Counted from the first letter of the stretch, positions 46,186 through 54,517 are shown. The stretch: DNA of 64,000 nt from Desulfosporosinus cupriresistens (GCF_001707885.1 NZ_MASS01000018.1:16911-80910), one strand, 5' to 3'. Numbers and translations: made by a program. Notes: generated from the sequence alone by a model not told the origin.

Positions 46186-46340
46186 GCGGCGTGAACTTGT
46201 GAAAGGCGGCGGTGGCGTATTATACAATGTAAACGCGAATGGAACTTGGTTGCAATGGTTCCAAGCGCGAACGGCGTGGGTTATTCCCCCGGCGCCGAAT
46301 ACGAAGGAAGGAAGCGTTGTTTTGTGGATGCGCACCCCAC

Positions 46341-46367
46341 GAAGCGGCGCTTCTTTTTTTTTATGCC
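46341..46367 (+). terminator. Terminator downstream of the initiator gene
   Basis: GAAGC and GCTTC arms around GGC, followed by nine T. A short open frame (46199-46381) runs through it and is probably not a gene. Confidence 0.65.
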
Positions 46368-46450
46368 TACAAAGGGATTGACGAAAATCACCGTCCGGCG
46401 CGAAGGCGGCGCGGCGTGAATACATATCTCTTTATTTTTATTTTAAAATT

Positions 46451-46578
46451 AGCGAGAATTCGCTTGTTTTAGCGGTCAGTAGTCTTGTTTAACAATAGAA
46501 CGGGGTTCGCGCCTTCGTTCGAAAGACCTTCGCGAAGACCGTTCCTTTTATTTAGCCTAAAATCAGCGAATCCTCGCT
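46451..46578. promoter_or_regulatory. Two AGCGA-N4-TCGCT operators flanking a long hairpin
   Basis: Perfect 5-bp dyads AGCGAGAATTCGCT (46451-46464) and AGCGAATCCTCGCT (46565-46578) bracket a hairpin with GAACGG/CCGTTC and TTCGCG/CGCGAA arms (46498-46544), followed by TTTTATTT. The HTH gene starts 34 bp after the second dyad, so autoregulation is likely. The 46186-46611 gap holds no gene. Confidence 0.65.
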
Positions 46579-46611
46579 AATCGCAACAAGCCACAAAGGG
46601 GGTTAAAACTT

Positions 46612-46893
46612 ATGGGACGATACGAACCGATCAAACTTGAATTATCCCCACAAGAAATTTCCGTAGTTGAATTTATCAATTTGACATTGACAGTACGCGG
46701 CATGACGAAAGTTCAACTTGCGACCGAATTACAAGTCAACGTTCACGCGATTTACAATCCACTACTAAAACGACAAAGGTTATCGGAAGAAATGCGTATC
46801 AGAATTTTTAAGGCACTTAAAATCACGAACACCGACATTATCATGATGTTAGAACACATGGCGAAAATGACGCCACAAAAAAGGGGGAATTAA
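46612..46893 (+). CDS. Cro/CI-type HTH regulator
   Basis: 93 residues with a central HTH (GMTKVQLATELQVNVHAIYN followed by PLLKRQRLSEEMRIRIFKAL). ATG 46612 follows AAAGGGGG. It is the first gene of a co-directional row that runs to 49418, behind paired dyads that are probable operators. Likely a repressor of the row. Confidence 0.75.
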   Translation: MGRYEPIKLELSPQEISVVEFINLTLTVRGMTKVQLATELQVNVHAIYNPLLKRQRLSEEMRIRIFKALKITNTDIIMMLEHMAKMTPQKRGN

Positions 46894-46894
46894 A

Positions 46895-47527
46895 ATGTTA
46901 AAAACTTATGAAAAATTCACAGCCACCGTGGAGAACTTCGAACAAATGATTAATGACTTACTCACAAGCGCAGACGCCGCAGAAATCACGGTAAAGGAAT
47001 TGCAAGGTCAAAAGGTAAGCGCGCTTATGGTTGGCGATGTCGCAGGTGCGGTCTTATTGTCAAAACAAATTAGTGACGAACAAGAAACAATTGCACACAA
47101 CCGCGAAAGCGCGGCACTTATGGAATCCGGCAAGTGGAAAGCCTTCGTCAACACGATTGAAGACGTTACCAACGAAAGGAACCAAGTCGTCGCCGATATG
47201 CTTAAAAAGTTCGAAGCAAAGGCGGTTATTGTCGCTAAGGCTAAAGAATCCTATTTGAAAGAATTGTCTGAACTTGGCGCAATTCACCAAATCGCAAAAG
47301 ATGCACATCACGACTTAGCAGACGCCCAAAATGTAGTTAATACATTCGAAGGTAATCCAAAAGGATACCGACACTACGGCACGGACTTGAATTGGGACGC
47401 ACAGCCATTGTACCGCCCAAGCCGCAGGGATAACTCTACGCCCGTCGGAGTATTAGCCTTGACGATGCCGCAACAAAAGCTTGCCTATGACCCAAAAGAC
47501 CCGTTTACCGAATATTTTCCCGAATAG
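46895..47527 (+). CDS. Hypothetical element protein, coiled-coil N-terminal half
   Basis: 210 residues, starting 1 bp after the HTH gene behind AAAAAAGGGGG. The first ~160 residues are heptad-like and helical, rich in Ala, Glu and Lys. The C-terminal ~50 are Pro/Tyr-rich (YRPSRRDNSTPVGVLALTMP). This resembles small phage or ICE proteins that bind scaffolds, but I recognise no family. Confidence 0.6.
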   Translation: MLKTYEKFTATVENFEQMINDLLTSADAAEITVKELQGQKVSALMVGDVAGAVLLSKQISDEQETIAHNRESAALMESGKWKAFVNTIEDVTNERNQVVADMLKKFEAKAVIVAKAKESYLKELSELGAIHQIAKDAHHDLADAQNVVNTFEGNPKGYRHYGTDLNWDAQPLYRPSRRDNSTPVGVLALTMPQQKLAYDPKDPFTEYFPE

Positions 47528-47576
47528 TAAACGGTCTTAAACGACCAACAAAAGGGGCGCAAGTCGCCCTTTTAAT

Positions 47577-47807
47577 ATGGGGGCAAAGTACATGGGCGGT
47601 AATGGGATAGTAACTTCACAGTTAAAGAACCGAATCTTCTGGATGAATATGGCGGGGGAAACGAACCCGGTGTGTATTCAGTCCAATATTATAATCGCAT
47701 TGCGTAAGCAGGGTTACAAGGACACGTTGAACGATATGCTTCGCGCTTTCTTTCTGCATGAATTCGGAATCAATGACCTTACGGAAGGGCTTTTAATTTA
47801 TCTTTAA
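47577..47807 (+). CDS. Hypothetical protein, 76 aa
   Basis: Begins at ATG 47577 or the in-frame ATG 47592 (MGGNGIVTSQLKNRIFWMNM). No motif recognised. Spacing of 11 bp to the next gene fits the operon. Confidence 0.5.
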   Translation: MGAKYMGGNGIVTSQLKNRIFWMNMAGETNPVCIQSNIIIALRKQGYKDTLNDMLRAFFLHEFGINDLTEGLLIYL

Positions 47808-47818
47808 AGGGGCGTGAA

Positions 47819-48172
47819 ATGCTAATGGCGTCATTATCGAAGCGCATAGAATATGGCGGTTTACGGTTCAACGAAACCACCGCGCATAAGTTTAACATTC
47901 TCGCCGGGATTATTCCGCCCGAAGGATATACGGACGAAGTGACCGTCACACCGAAAGCGCGGCAAATGACCCAACGGCAACAACGGGCGACGTTCAGTTC
48001 AGACGCCTACAACGAAAAAACCACAGAACAACGCGCGGCGTTAGCGATTGCCTATGATAATTCAAAATTGTTAGCGGCGGCACGGATCGAATCACGACAG
48101 AACGCCCAATCGTTTGCAATGGGGAAATCCTTGTCTTACGAAGCGGCTTATAAGTTCGCGAGTACACAATAG
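47819..48172 (+). CDS. Hypothetical protein, 117 aa
   Basis: ATG 47819 follows AAAGGGGCG; a second ATG lies two codons on. Charged, Gln/Thr-rich middle (TPKARQMTQRQQRATFSSDA) and a helical C-terminus. No family recognised. Co-directional with neighbours. Confidence 0.5.
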   Translation: MLMASLSKRIEYGGLRFNETTAHKFNILAGIIPPEGYTDEVTVTPKARQMTQRQQRATFSSDAYNEKTTEQRAALAIAYDNSKLLAAARIESRQNAQSFAMGKSLSYEAAYKFASTQ

Positions 48173-48206
48173 TAAGCGGCGTTATCCGCAAAGGGGTGGG
48201 GGCGGT

Positions 48207-48614
48207 ATGAATAGCTTGTCGGTCGCCAAACAACAATTTAAAGAAGCGAATAAATGCGTGGGACTAATTAGGTTGCTTGAAACGCCGGAAGGCATCTTAG
48301 CCTTATTACTAAACATTAATACGTTGGAATCCACGAACACCGATTACCGGGTTAGCGACATTATTATCGACTTCGAAGCCGGGATTAACGCCGCCGATCT
48401 CACAGAGAAACAACGAATTGTGATCGACGGAACAATCGCGGGCGCTACCCAAAGAGAACTAGCAAAGGAAATGGGTATAAGTCAACAAGCCGTGCAATGT
48501 CACCTACGTGTGGCAGTTGGTAAGATCGTTCGTGCAAGCGAGAAGCCGCCCAAGCCCGAAGTCCTAACGACCATACCACCAAGACACATAAAATTTAAGG
48601 GGGTTATCAAATGA
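48207..48614 (+). CDS. Sigma-70 region 4-like HTH protein
   Basis: 135 residues. The C-terminal half has LTEKQRIVIDGTIAGATQRE and LAKEMGISQQAVQCHLRVAV, a region-4/LuxR-like HTH of the kind found in phage ArpU or sigma-like regulators. ATG 48207 follows AAAGGGGTGGGGGCGG. Its stop overlaps the next start (ATGA). Probably a late-type activator of the element. Confidence 0.65.
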   Translation: MNSLSVAKQQFKEANKCVGLIRLLETPEGILALLLNINTLESTNTDYRVSDIIIDFEAGINAADLTEKQRIVIDGTIAGATQRELAKEMGISQQAVQCHLRVAVGKIVRASEKPPKPEVLTTIPPRHIKFKGVIK

Positions 48615-48934
48615 CAATTGAAAACAACGATACCCAATCGGCGGTTGACCTACTACGCCAAGCATACGCGACGAATGACGTTGAAAGCGATCACGCAATC
48701 CTAATGACGGAATTCGAAACTAAGGTCAAAGAAGCGGAAGTGTTTAAAGCCAAGCGAATCGAAAATAACCAAGCGTCGGCATTGGAATTGTTGATGGAAG
48801 GGTTTAAGCGCGTGGACGGTCAAGCGATGAACCGCAAGGACGCGAAGATCGAAAGGGCTAAAGTTCTACAAGAGAAAGAAGAAAGCGACCGACAAGCCCG
48901 CAGGGATGCGGTAATCAACGGCATGAAGAAATAG
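48611..48934 (+). CDS. Hypothetical charged helical protein, 107 aa
   Basis: Coupled to the preceding gene by a 4-bp overlap. Highly charged and helical throughout (EKEESDRQARRDAVINGMKK at the end). Perhaps a partner of the HTH protein. No family recognised. Confidence 0.5.
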   Translation: MTIENNDTQSAVDLLRQAYATNDVESDHAILMTEFETKVKEAEVFKAKRIENNQASALELLMEGFKRVDGQAMNRKDAKIERAKVLQEKEESDRQARRDAVINGMKK

Positions 48935-49013
48935 ATTATCGACTAAAGTGAACGGGCGGGTTAGACGATTAAAACCGTTTACCCGCTTAACTTATATTAA
49001 GGGGGTGAATACG

Positions 49014-49418
49014 ATGGTAGCAAAGTTCAAGAACGTGGACTTGACGAAATTTAACGATCAGCAACGCCAAGCGTTGGAAATGTTGTGCGTTCCAAATCGC
49101 CAAGAATACGGCGAGATTGCGAAAGCGGTAGGCGTAAATTTGAAGACCCTTTATAGGTGGCGACAATTCCCGGAGTTCGTCGAAGCGATTTCGGGTATGG
49201 CGATTATGAATCTTCACGCCGACCTTCCCGAAGTTTTCAGCGCCATGCTTAAAAAAGCGAAAGCCGGGGAAGTCCGATCGGTTGCGTTAATGTTTAAATT
49301 ACTAGGGCTAACAGTTGATAAGAAGGAAGTCCAAGTCGAAGTTGAAGCGAAGGGCGAATCCAACGAAGACGTCGCCGAAGACATTAAGCGTCTTAAAGCG
49401 ATGTTAGGAAAACGTTAA
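49014..49418 (+). CDS. phBC6A51-type HTH protein (terminase small subunit-like)
   Basis: 134 residues. AKFKNVDLTKFNDQQRQALEML and YGEIAKAVGVNLKTLYRWRQ form the HTH start seen in phBC6A51/terminase small subunit-like proteins. A helical C-terminus follows (KAKAGEVRSVALMFKLLGLT). ATG 49014 follows GGGGGTG. No large terminase follows, so if it recognises DNA for packaging it would need a helper phage's enzyme (inference); a regulator role is also possible. Confidence 0.65.
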   Translation: MVAKFKNVDLTKFNDQQRQALEMLCVPNRQEYGEIAKAVGVNLKTLYRWRQFPEFVEAISGMAIMNLHADLPEVFSAMLKKAKAGEVRSVALMFKLLGLTVDKKEVQVEVEAKGESNEDVAEDIKRLKAMLGKR

Positions 49419-50069
49419 TATGGCGACTAACGGGCGATACTGAAAGAAAAGTATCGTCCTTCGTTTATCCATTTTTAGCGGACAATATATGGGGGTACAC
49501 GTTAGACGTCGTTAGGGTTCGTTGCGGGTTCGGTAATGGTCGTTAATGGTGGAAGGTGGAACCGCCAAAACGATCGGGCATTGGTTTTTTCGGTTAGTCG
49601 ATGGGTTGCGTCGATGCTTTACTTAGCTAAAGCGTTGGGGCAGTAGGATTGTAGGGTTTTCGTGGGGTTGCGTTTGAAGCGTAAAATATCCGCAAGCCGT
49701 CCCTTATGCGCCCCGTCCTTCGAAAATATAGGGGTGGGGGGTATACGAAAAGGTCGGTTCAACGGTCGCTTATCGGTCAAATCGAAGGCAATCGTTCAAT
49801 ATGCGCGTCACATATTCGAAAACCTTCGCCAAGATCAGAACCCGGTAGCCTACGCCCAAGCGGTTCCCGTCGTATAATCAATTAAGCGAGTGACACGGCG
49901 CCATTATCGAATATTAATTGAACGGTTGCGTTCAAAAAGTAAGCATATGAAGCGCCGCTAATCGGTTCCATAAACAGATGTTTAACGAACTAATCCGAAC
50001 ACGTCGCCATAAGCCCAATAAACCACTTGAAACAGTTCGTTAAGTCGTCCGATAAACAAAGTTCCTTTA
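49419..50069. other. Non-coding region of the element, ~650 bp
   Basis: No supported gene. It is rich in GGTTCG, CGTTA and GTTAATGG-type short repeats near 49500-49560. One 71-codon open frame has no ribosome site. Could contain a transfer or replication site; nothing specific is recognised. Confidence 0.4.
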
Positions 50070-50098
50070 TTGTTATCGGTTACGGTTTATGGTACTAT
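50070..50098 (+). promoter_or_regulatory. Promoter of the resolvase gene
   Basis: TTGTTA (50070-50075) and TACTAT (50093-50098) with a 17-bp spacer, 38 bp before the resolvase start. Confidence 0.65.
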
Positions 50099-50135
50099 TA
50101 GCAAACAACGAACTATTCGAAAGGCGGCGGGCATT

Positions 50136-50714
50136 ATGTTATTCGGTTATGCGCGAGTAAGTACCCAAGATCAATCAACGGATTTACAATTTGATGCACT
50201 AGCGAAGGCGGGCGTTGAACCGGGAAACATCTATTCAGAGAAGATCACAGGAACCACGAAAGACCGACCACAATTTATCCGCCTATTGTCGATGCTACGC
50301 AAGGACGACACCCTTATTGTGTACTCGTTAAGCCGCGCAGGACGGTCATTGAAGAACCTTATCGAACTAATCGAACAGTTAAAGGCTAAAGGCGTGAACT
50401 TCGTTTCATTGAAGGAACAGATCGACACTACCACCGCCGCCGGGAATCTTATTTTCGGGATATTCGCCGCACTATCGCAATTCGAAAGAGATCAAACAAG
50501 TGAACGCGTGAAGTCGGGGTTGGACAGCGCACGGGCGCGGGGTCGAGTTGGCGGCAGACCGTTCAAGGATAGCGCCAAGGTAAGCGTCGCACTTCGTATG
50601 TATGACGCTAAGACCTATTCAATTAAAGAGATTACGGAACAAACTGGAATCGGTAAGACCACCTTATTCAGATACATTAAGGAACGTGCTACACAAGAAG
50701 CGTCCCAACGATAA
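50136..50714 (+). CDS. Small serine recombinase (resolvase/invertase)
   Basis: 192 residues. MLFGYARVSTQDQSTDLQFD holds the catalytic serine (YARVSTQDQ). DTLIVYSLSRAGRSLKNLIE and FGIFAALSQFERDQTSERVK are family motifs. A C-terminal HTH (IKEITEQTGIGKTTLFRYIK) binds DNA. ATG 50136 follows AAAGGCGGCGGG. Likely resolves dimers of the circular form or inverts a segment; no obvious res or inversion sites were recognised. Confidence 0.9.
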   Translation: MLFGYARVSTQDQSTDLQFDALAKAGVEPGNIYSEKITGTTKDRPQFIRLLSMLRKDDTLIVYSLSRAGRSLKNLIELIEQLKAKGVNFVSLKEQIDTTTAAGNLIFGIFAALSQFERDQTSERVKSGLDSARARGRVGGRPFKDSAKVSVALRMYDAKTYSIKEITEQTGIGKTTLFRYIKERATQEASQR

Positions 50715-50815
50715 AGCCGGGTACATAAGAAGCGCCGCCTATTAAATTAGGGGCGTTATTTTTATGGGCGGTATTTCGAAAAGCGTGGGGGCGTTAAGGT
50801 TCGGCAAGGCGATCA

Positions 50816-51045
50816 ACTAAGCCCCTACCCTATTGACAAAGCAAGCGCAGACCCACGCACACGCGCACAGATAGGCGCTAAGACACTCAGACCATACATC
50901 TACACGAATACACCAAGACGTTAGCCCACGCCCTACACGCCATACATATAAGCCTACGATGTACCACGACGACCGACGATACACACACATACACACGTTA
51001 AGCCAACGATGAAGCAAGCGTTAAGCGTTCGACCTATACAATAAC
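50816..51045. other. Strand-asymmetric A/C-rich non-coding stretch
   Basis: Within the 50715-51523 gap, the plus strand here is dominated by A and C with short CACA, ACACG, ATACAC and CGCACAC words, and has no gene on this strand. The gap also has an AT-rich patch near 51050-51115 and a small GGGGG-TACG-CCCCC hairpin at 51170-51183. The layout suggests a single-stranded DNA feature such as an origin, but no known motif was matched. Confidence 0.4.
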
Positions 51046-51523
51046 CTATTGTTAATACGAATAGAATATCGAATTAATGTTTGTGATCGACAAATTTTAT
51101 ATATAAATTAATGTTAATCGAAGGAATCAGAATCGAATGAAAGAGAGTTGACGCTTGACCCCACCCACCGGGGGTACGCCCCCTAGATAACCCACAGATT
51201 ACGTCGAAAGAATCCGCGCAATAAATTTGGAATGACTTTGGAAGTTAATTCCAAACGATTAGACGATCGCCCAACGCCATACGATACCCAACGATACCCC
51301 TTCCCTATTCTATCGCTATGTACCCGTTCACCGTTAAATCGTTAATGGCGATAGTTCGCAAAAGGTATTAAGGTAATCGAAAAAGTCGAATTGCCCAAAA
51401 AAATTCGAGTATAAATTTTGAAAACATAGTAGGCAAATCGTCCACCGTGACAAACGACGTTTCGTTGCAACATTCTTGGGTAATAGGCGCATCAAGGCGA
51501 CTTTATCGAAAGGGGGCAACAAT

Positions 51524-51964
51524 ATGAGACACGCAATAAAAACCACAATCCAAACCAACGCCAAGGACGCCAAACGACCTGTCTTCGTAGAAAAGAACGT
51601 TAAGGGCGAGATTATCACAAAAACTTGTTCGATATGCGGCGAATACAAAGAACTCGAAGATTTCCCCAAGAACAAAAAGGGCTTCGCAGGATGCGCGTCA
51701 GCTTGTAAAGCGTGTAATACCAAGGCGAGATCAACCCCACCTTCGCCCGAATCGTTAGCATTGAAGGTCATACGAGATCGTTGGGCGGCGGTTGGACGTA
51801 CAGACCTTGAAGCGCTTTATGCGGAAGGACTAAGCGAAGACCAGATCGCCGAGAAGTTCGAAGTATCAATCGGAAGGGTTGTAGTTAGGCGTCATCAATG
51901 TGGCATACCTAACCCTAATCCGAAAGTGATAAGTCTTGCGGATAGACCGCGCCGTCCGTGGTAA
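51524..51964 (+). CDS. Zinc-finger plus HTH protein
   Basis: 146 residues. A CSICG...CKACN zinc site (CSICGEYKELEDFPKNKKGF, then CASACKACNTKARS, residues ~31-65), as seen in HNH-like and phage regulators, precedes a C-terminal HTH module (DLEALYAEGLSEDQIAEKFE, then VSIGRVVVRRHQCGI). ATG 51524 follows AAAGGGGGC. No HNH catalytic histidine pair is clear. Probably a DNA-binding regulator. Confidence 0.65.
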   Translation: MRHAIKTTIQTNAKDAKRPVFVEKNVKGEIITKTCSICGEYKELEDFPKNKKGFAGCASACKACNTKARSTPPSPESLALKVIRDRWAAVGRTDLEALYAEGLSEDQIAEKFEVSIGRVVVRRHQCGIPNPNPKVISLADRPRRPW

Positions 51965-52317
51965 GCGAAGCGACGGCACGACAATGTGAAGCGCCCACAA
52001 CCGTCAAGGCGTTTCTATACGAACAACGAAGGGCGAACGTTGTAGCGATATTCGGGGACGATGCAGACCAAGCACTAATTGATTACTTCGCCGGAGAAGC
52101 GCCGCCCATACCATTATCGCCCGCCCTGCTATCCAAGGAAGCGACCACCCAAGCCCGTTGGGAATCGGTCACAGGCGAAGACATTCAATCGCTTTATAAC
52201 CAAGGCAAGACAAGCCAAGAGATCGGTAAACTATACGGCGTTAGTAAGGCAAAGGTCATTCAAGCGGCAAGCGCCCAAGGGATTGATCGAAGTTCACAAT
52301 TAAGACGGACACCGTAA
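51958..52317 (+). CDS. HTH protein paralogous to the preceding gene
   Basis: 119 residues from GTG 51958, overlapping the previous gene by 7 bp. The C-terminal ~45 residues (RWESVTGEDIQSLYNQGKTS, then EIGKLYGVSKAKVIQAASAQ) align by eye with the HTH module of its neighbour. It lacks the zinc finger. No separate ribosome site is clear, so translation is probably coupled. Confidence 0.6.
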   Translation: MVSEATARQCEAPTTVKAFLYEQRRANVVAIFGDDADQALIDYFAGEAPPIPLSPALLSKEATTQARWESVTGEDIQSLYNQGKTSQEIGKLYGVSKAKVIQAASAQGIDRSSQLRRTP

Positions 52318-52401
52318 ATGGCGCCCGTCGTTTTTTATCTTCCTATTTAATACATATCGTACTAAAATACATCTTCTTAACATTAATCACGGAATAACAA
52401 C

Positions 52402-52430
52402 TTGACGATTCGGACGCAATCGAATAGAAT
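52402..52430 (+). promoter_or_regulatory. Promoter of the integrase gene
   Basis: TTGACG and TAGAAT with an exact 17-bp spacer, about 43 bp before the integrase start. Confidence 0.75.
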
Positions 52431-52472
52431 TGGTTCAGTACATGACAGAATTAGAGAATGGAAGTGAATGTA

Positions 52473-53981
52473 ATGGAACCAATCGGTTTAAAAGGAATTT
52501 CAAAAGTTTTTTTGTATTTGCGGAAGTCACGGGACGAAGAAGACAAAGGGATTGACGTTCTGGATAATCATAAACGGACATTATTGGAAATTTGCAACCG
52601 CAACGGTTGGAAGAAACCTGAAATATATCAAGAGATAAAAAGCGGTTCTTCATTGGAATATCGAGACGAATTGAAGCGAATGTTATCCGACATTGAAAAA
52701 GGACTTGCAGATGTCGTTCTATGTATGGACGTTGACCGTTTAAGTCGCGGAAGCGGCGCAGATTGGGAACGAATTAAAAGTGCTTTTAAAGATAACGCCG
52801 TCTTTCTTATGACGCCGACCGCACTATATGATTATTCGAATATCGAAAATGAATTTATGGGCGACCTTCTCGCAGTATTCGCCCGGTATGAATGGAACCA
52901 AATCCGAAAGCGGTACAAGCGGGGTAAGATAACCAACGCCGAGAAGGGGCATTATGTAAACGGTACGGCGCCTTTCGGTTATGATTATAACTCGACAACA
53001 AAGATACTCGAACCGAACCCGGAACAAGCGGAAGTCGTTCGTTACATCTTCGATCGGGCGCTTGAAGGAATCGCGCCACAAAACATTGCGATCGAATTAA
53101 ATAAGAAGGGATTACGTTCGCCGCGTGGAACCAATTTTTCACAAACGTTTATTCTTCGACTATTAAAAAACCAAGTTTTCACAGGGCGTATTGTGTTTGG
53201 TAAGTCGTCGGGTTCCGGGCATATTAATCGACAGACCGCGCCGCTAAAATTCAAGCCTAAAAGCGAATGGATTGTTTCGGACAAATCACATGAACCATTA
53301 ATAAGCGACGAAGACTTCGGAAGACTTCAAGAAATGATAAAAGAAAGGACGAAAATCCCGACCAAATCAAGGGCGAACACTCACCCGCTTAGTTCGTTAA
53401 TCAAATGCGGGAAATGCGGCAGGGTACACGGTTTACAATTTCGTGCGAATGGTTCAACACTATTAAAACCATGTCCCGGAATAAGTCCGACAGGGGTCAA
53501 ATGCAAAAATGGCGGAATACATTCGAACATACTTCACGAAATACTTGACGCACAACTTCAAGATCATATTGAAAAATTGAACCAAGATAAGCCCGTCGAA
53601 TCTGGTCGGTTTAAGAACCTTCAATTCGACCTTAAAGCAAAGACACAATCAATCGGAGAATTAACCGATCGCCTTGACCGCTTGAATGACATATACATTG
53701 AAGGCAGACTAAAAAAGGATAAGTACGAAAAGCAATTCGATCAATTGACCGTGGATATTGAAGATGCAAAGCATGAAGTCGAAAGGTTGACCGAAGCCCT
53801 TGCAAATTACAAAGGTATGAACCCGGAAGAACGAATCAAAAAGGTTATAGAACTTCGAGACGTATTTAATAACCCGGACGTGGATAACACAGATAAGAAC
53901 CGCTTGGCAAAAGCACTAATTGATAAAATTTTATACAAGCGGGACGGCGACGAAGTTGAGATGGAAGTCGTATTCTTATAA
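52473..53981 (+). CDS. Large serine recombinase (integrase)
   Basis: A protein of about 502 residues. The resolvase domain has the catalytic serine in FLYLRKSRDEEDKG near residue 15 and DRLSRG near 88. A recombinase domain follows (GTAPFGYDYNSTTKILEPNP, NKKGLRSPRG), then a zinc-ribbon domain (CGKCGRVHG...C...C) with a coiled coil (residues ~375-450). ATG 52473 follows GGAAGTGA; ATG 52458 is an alternative. It ends 43 bp before the attR arm, the usual position. It most likely inserted this element into yyaL. Confidence 0.95.
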   Translation: MEPIGLKGISKVFLYLRKSRDEEDKGIDVLDNHKRTLLEICNRNGWKKPEIYQEIKSGSSLEYRDELKRMLSDIEKGLADVVLCMDVDRLSRGSGADWERIKSAFKDNAVFLMTPTALYDYSNIENEFMGDLLAVFARYEWNQIRKRYKRGKITNAEKGHYVNGTAPFGYDYNSTTKILEPNPEQAEVVRYIFDRALEGIAPQNIAIELNKKGLRSPRGTNFSQTFILRLLKNQVFTGRIVFGKSSGSGHINRQTAPLKFKPKSEWIVSDKSHEPLISDEDFGRLQEMIKERTKIPTKSRANTHPLSSLIKCGKCGRVHGLQFRANGSTLLKPCPGISPTGVKCKNGGIHSNILHEILDAQLQDHIEKLNQDKPVESGRFKNLQFDLKAKTQSIGELTDRLDRLNDIYIEGRLKKDKYEKQFDQLTVDIEDAKHEVERLTEALANYKGMNPEERIKKVIELRDVFNNPDVDNTDKNRLAKALIDKILYKRDGDEVEMEVVFL

Positions 53982-54024
53982 AGGGGACGGGCGAAAGCCG
54001 CCCTTTTTTTATTGCGTTTTTAAA

Positions 54025-54061
54025 GGTATCTTTGACGAACACGTCACCAGTGACATGTTGA
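54025..54061. mobile_element. attR: right junction of the integrated element
   Basis: The core TGTCACTGGTG (minus strand) is at 54045-54055, matching attL. The second attP arm GGTATCTTTG (plus strand) is at 54025-54034. Joined in a circle, the two arms face each other 28 bp apart around the core, the layout of a serine-integrase attP of about 50 bp. Sequence above 54056 is host yyaL 5' end. The element is about 15.1 kb. Confidence 0.85.
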
Positions 54062-54073
54062 CTTGATGACCGT

Positions 54074-54235
54074 CTAGGAATACCCAATAGATAAGAAAAT
54101 CGGCTTGTTCTCTGCCTTTGCAGTATTGAAAGCGTCTTCACCCCAAGGAAACCAGTTCACGGGATTGTTTGCATGTTGAAGTAGATAGGGTGATTTTTCC
54201 TTGGATAATCTATTGGGTGTCTTAGTAGTGGTCAT
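54074..54235 (-). pseudogene. yyaL: Host-side yyaL 5' end (53 codons, ends TAG)
   Basis: ATG 54235 follows AAAGGAGGTG and reads [20 protein letters not shown], then [16 protein letters not shown], and ends FLSIGYS with TAG at 54074-54076. The expected continuation is TCHWCHVM. After TAG and 12 bases (ACGGTCATCAAG) the sequence TCA ACA TGT CAC TGG resumes it in frame up to the attachment core. So an 18-bp interruption with a stop predates or accompanied this insertion. It may be a relic of an earlier related element's own 5' module. Confidence 0.85.
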
Positions 54236-54517
54236 TGGCAACACCTCCTTTACAGTTAGTATGCCAATAGTATATCCCAGAGCAACTTCAATTACTTTAA
54301 GTCCCTATAGAAAATTTACTTCTATTACATAAGTGTCATCTTCCCCATCTCAGACAATGTGGGATATTATGGATTTATAGAGGCCTTCTAAATCAGTGAG
54401 ATTGTCCATGAGTCGTAATACGATTTGCAATAAAACGATCGTCATACTACAAGATACATAATAGTACATTGACAGTAATAGTAATGTGATGTAAAGTATA
54501 AACACGGAGGTGAGCAA

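Noticed and set aside
46199..46381. 60-codon ORF after the initiator-like gene
   Set aside because: It reads through an intrinsic terminator with a T9 run and has only a GTG start without a good ribosome site.
49662..49877. 71-codon ORF in the element
   Set aside because: No ribosome site, atypical composition, and it lies in a region with no other coding signal.
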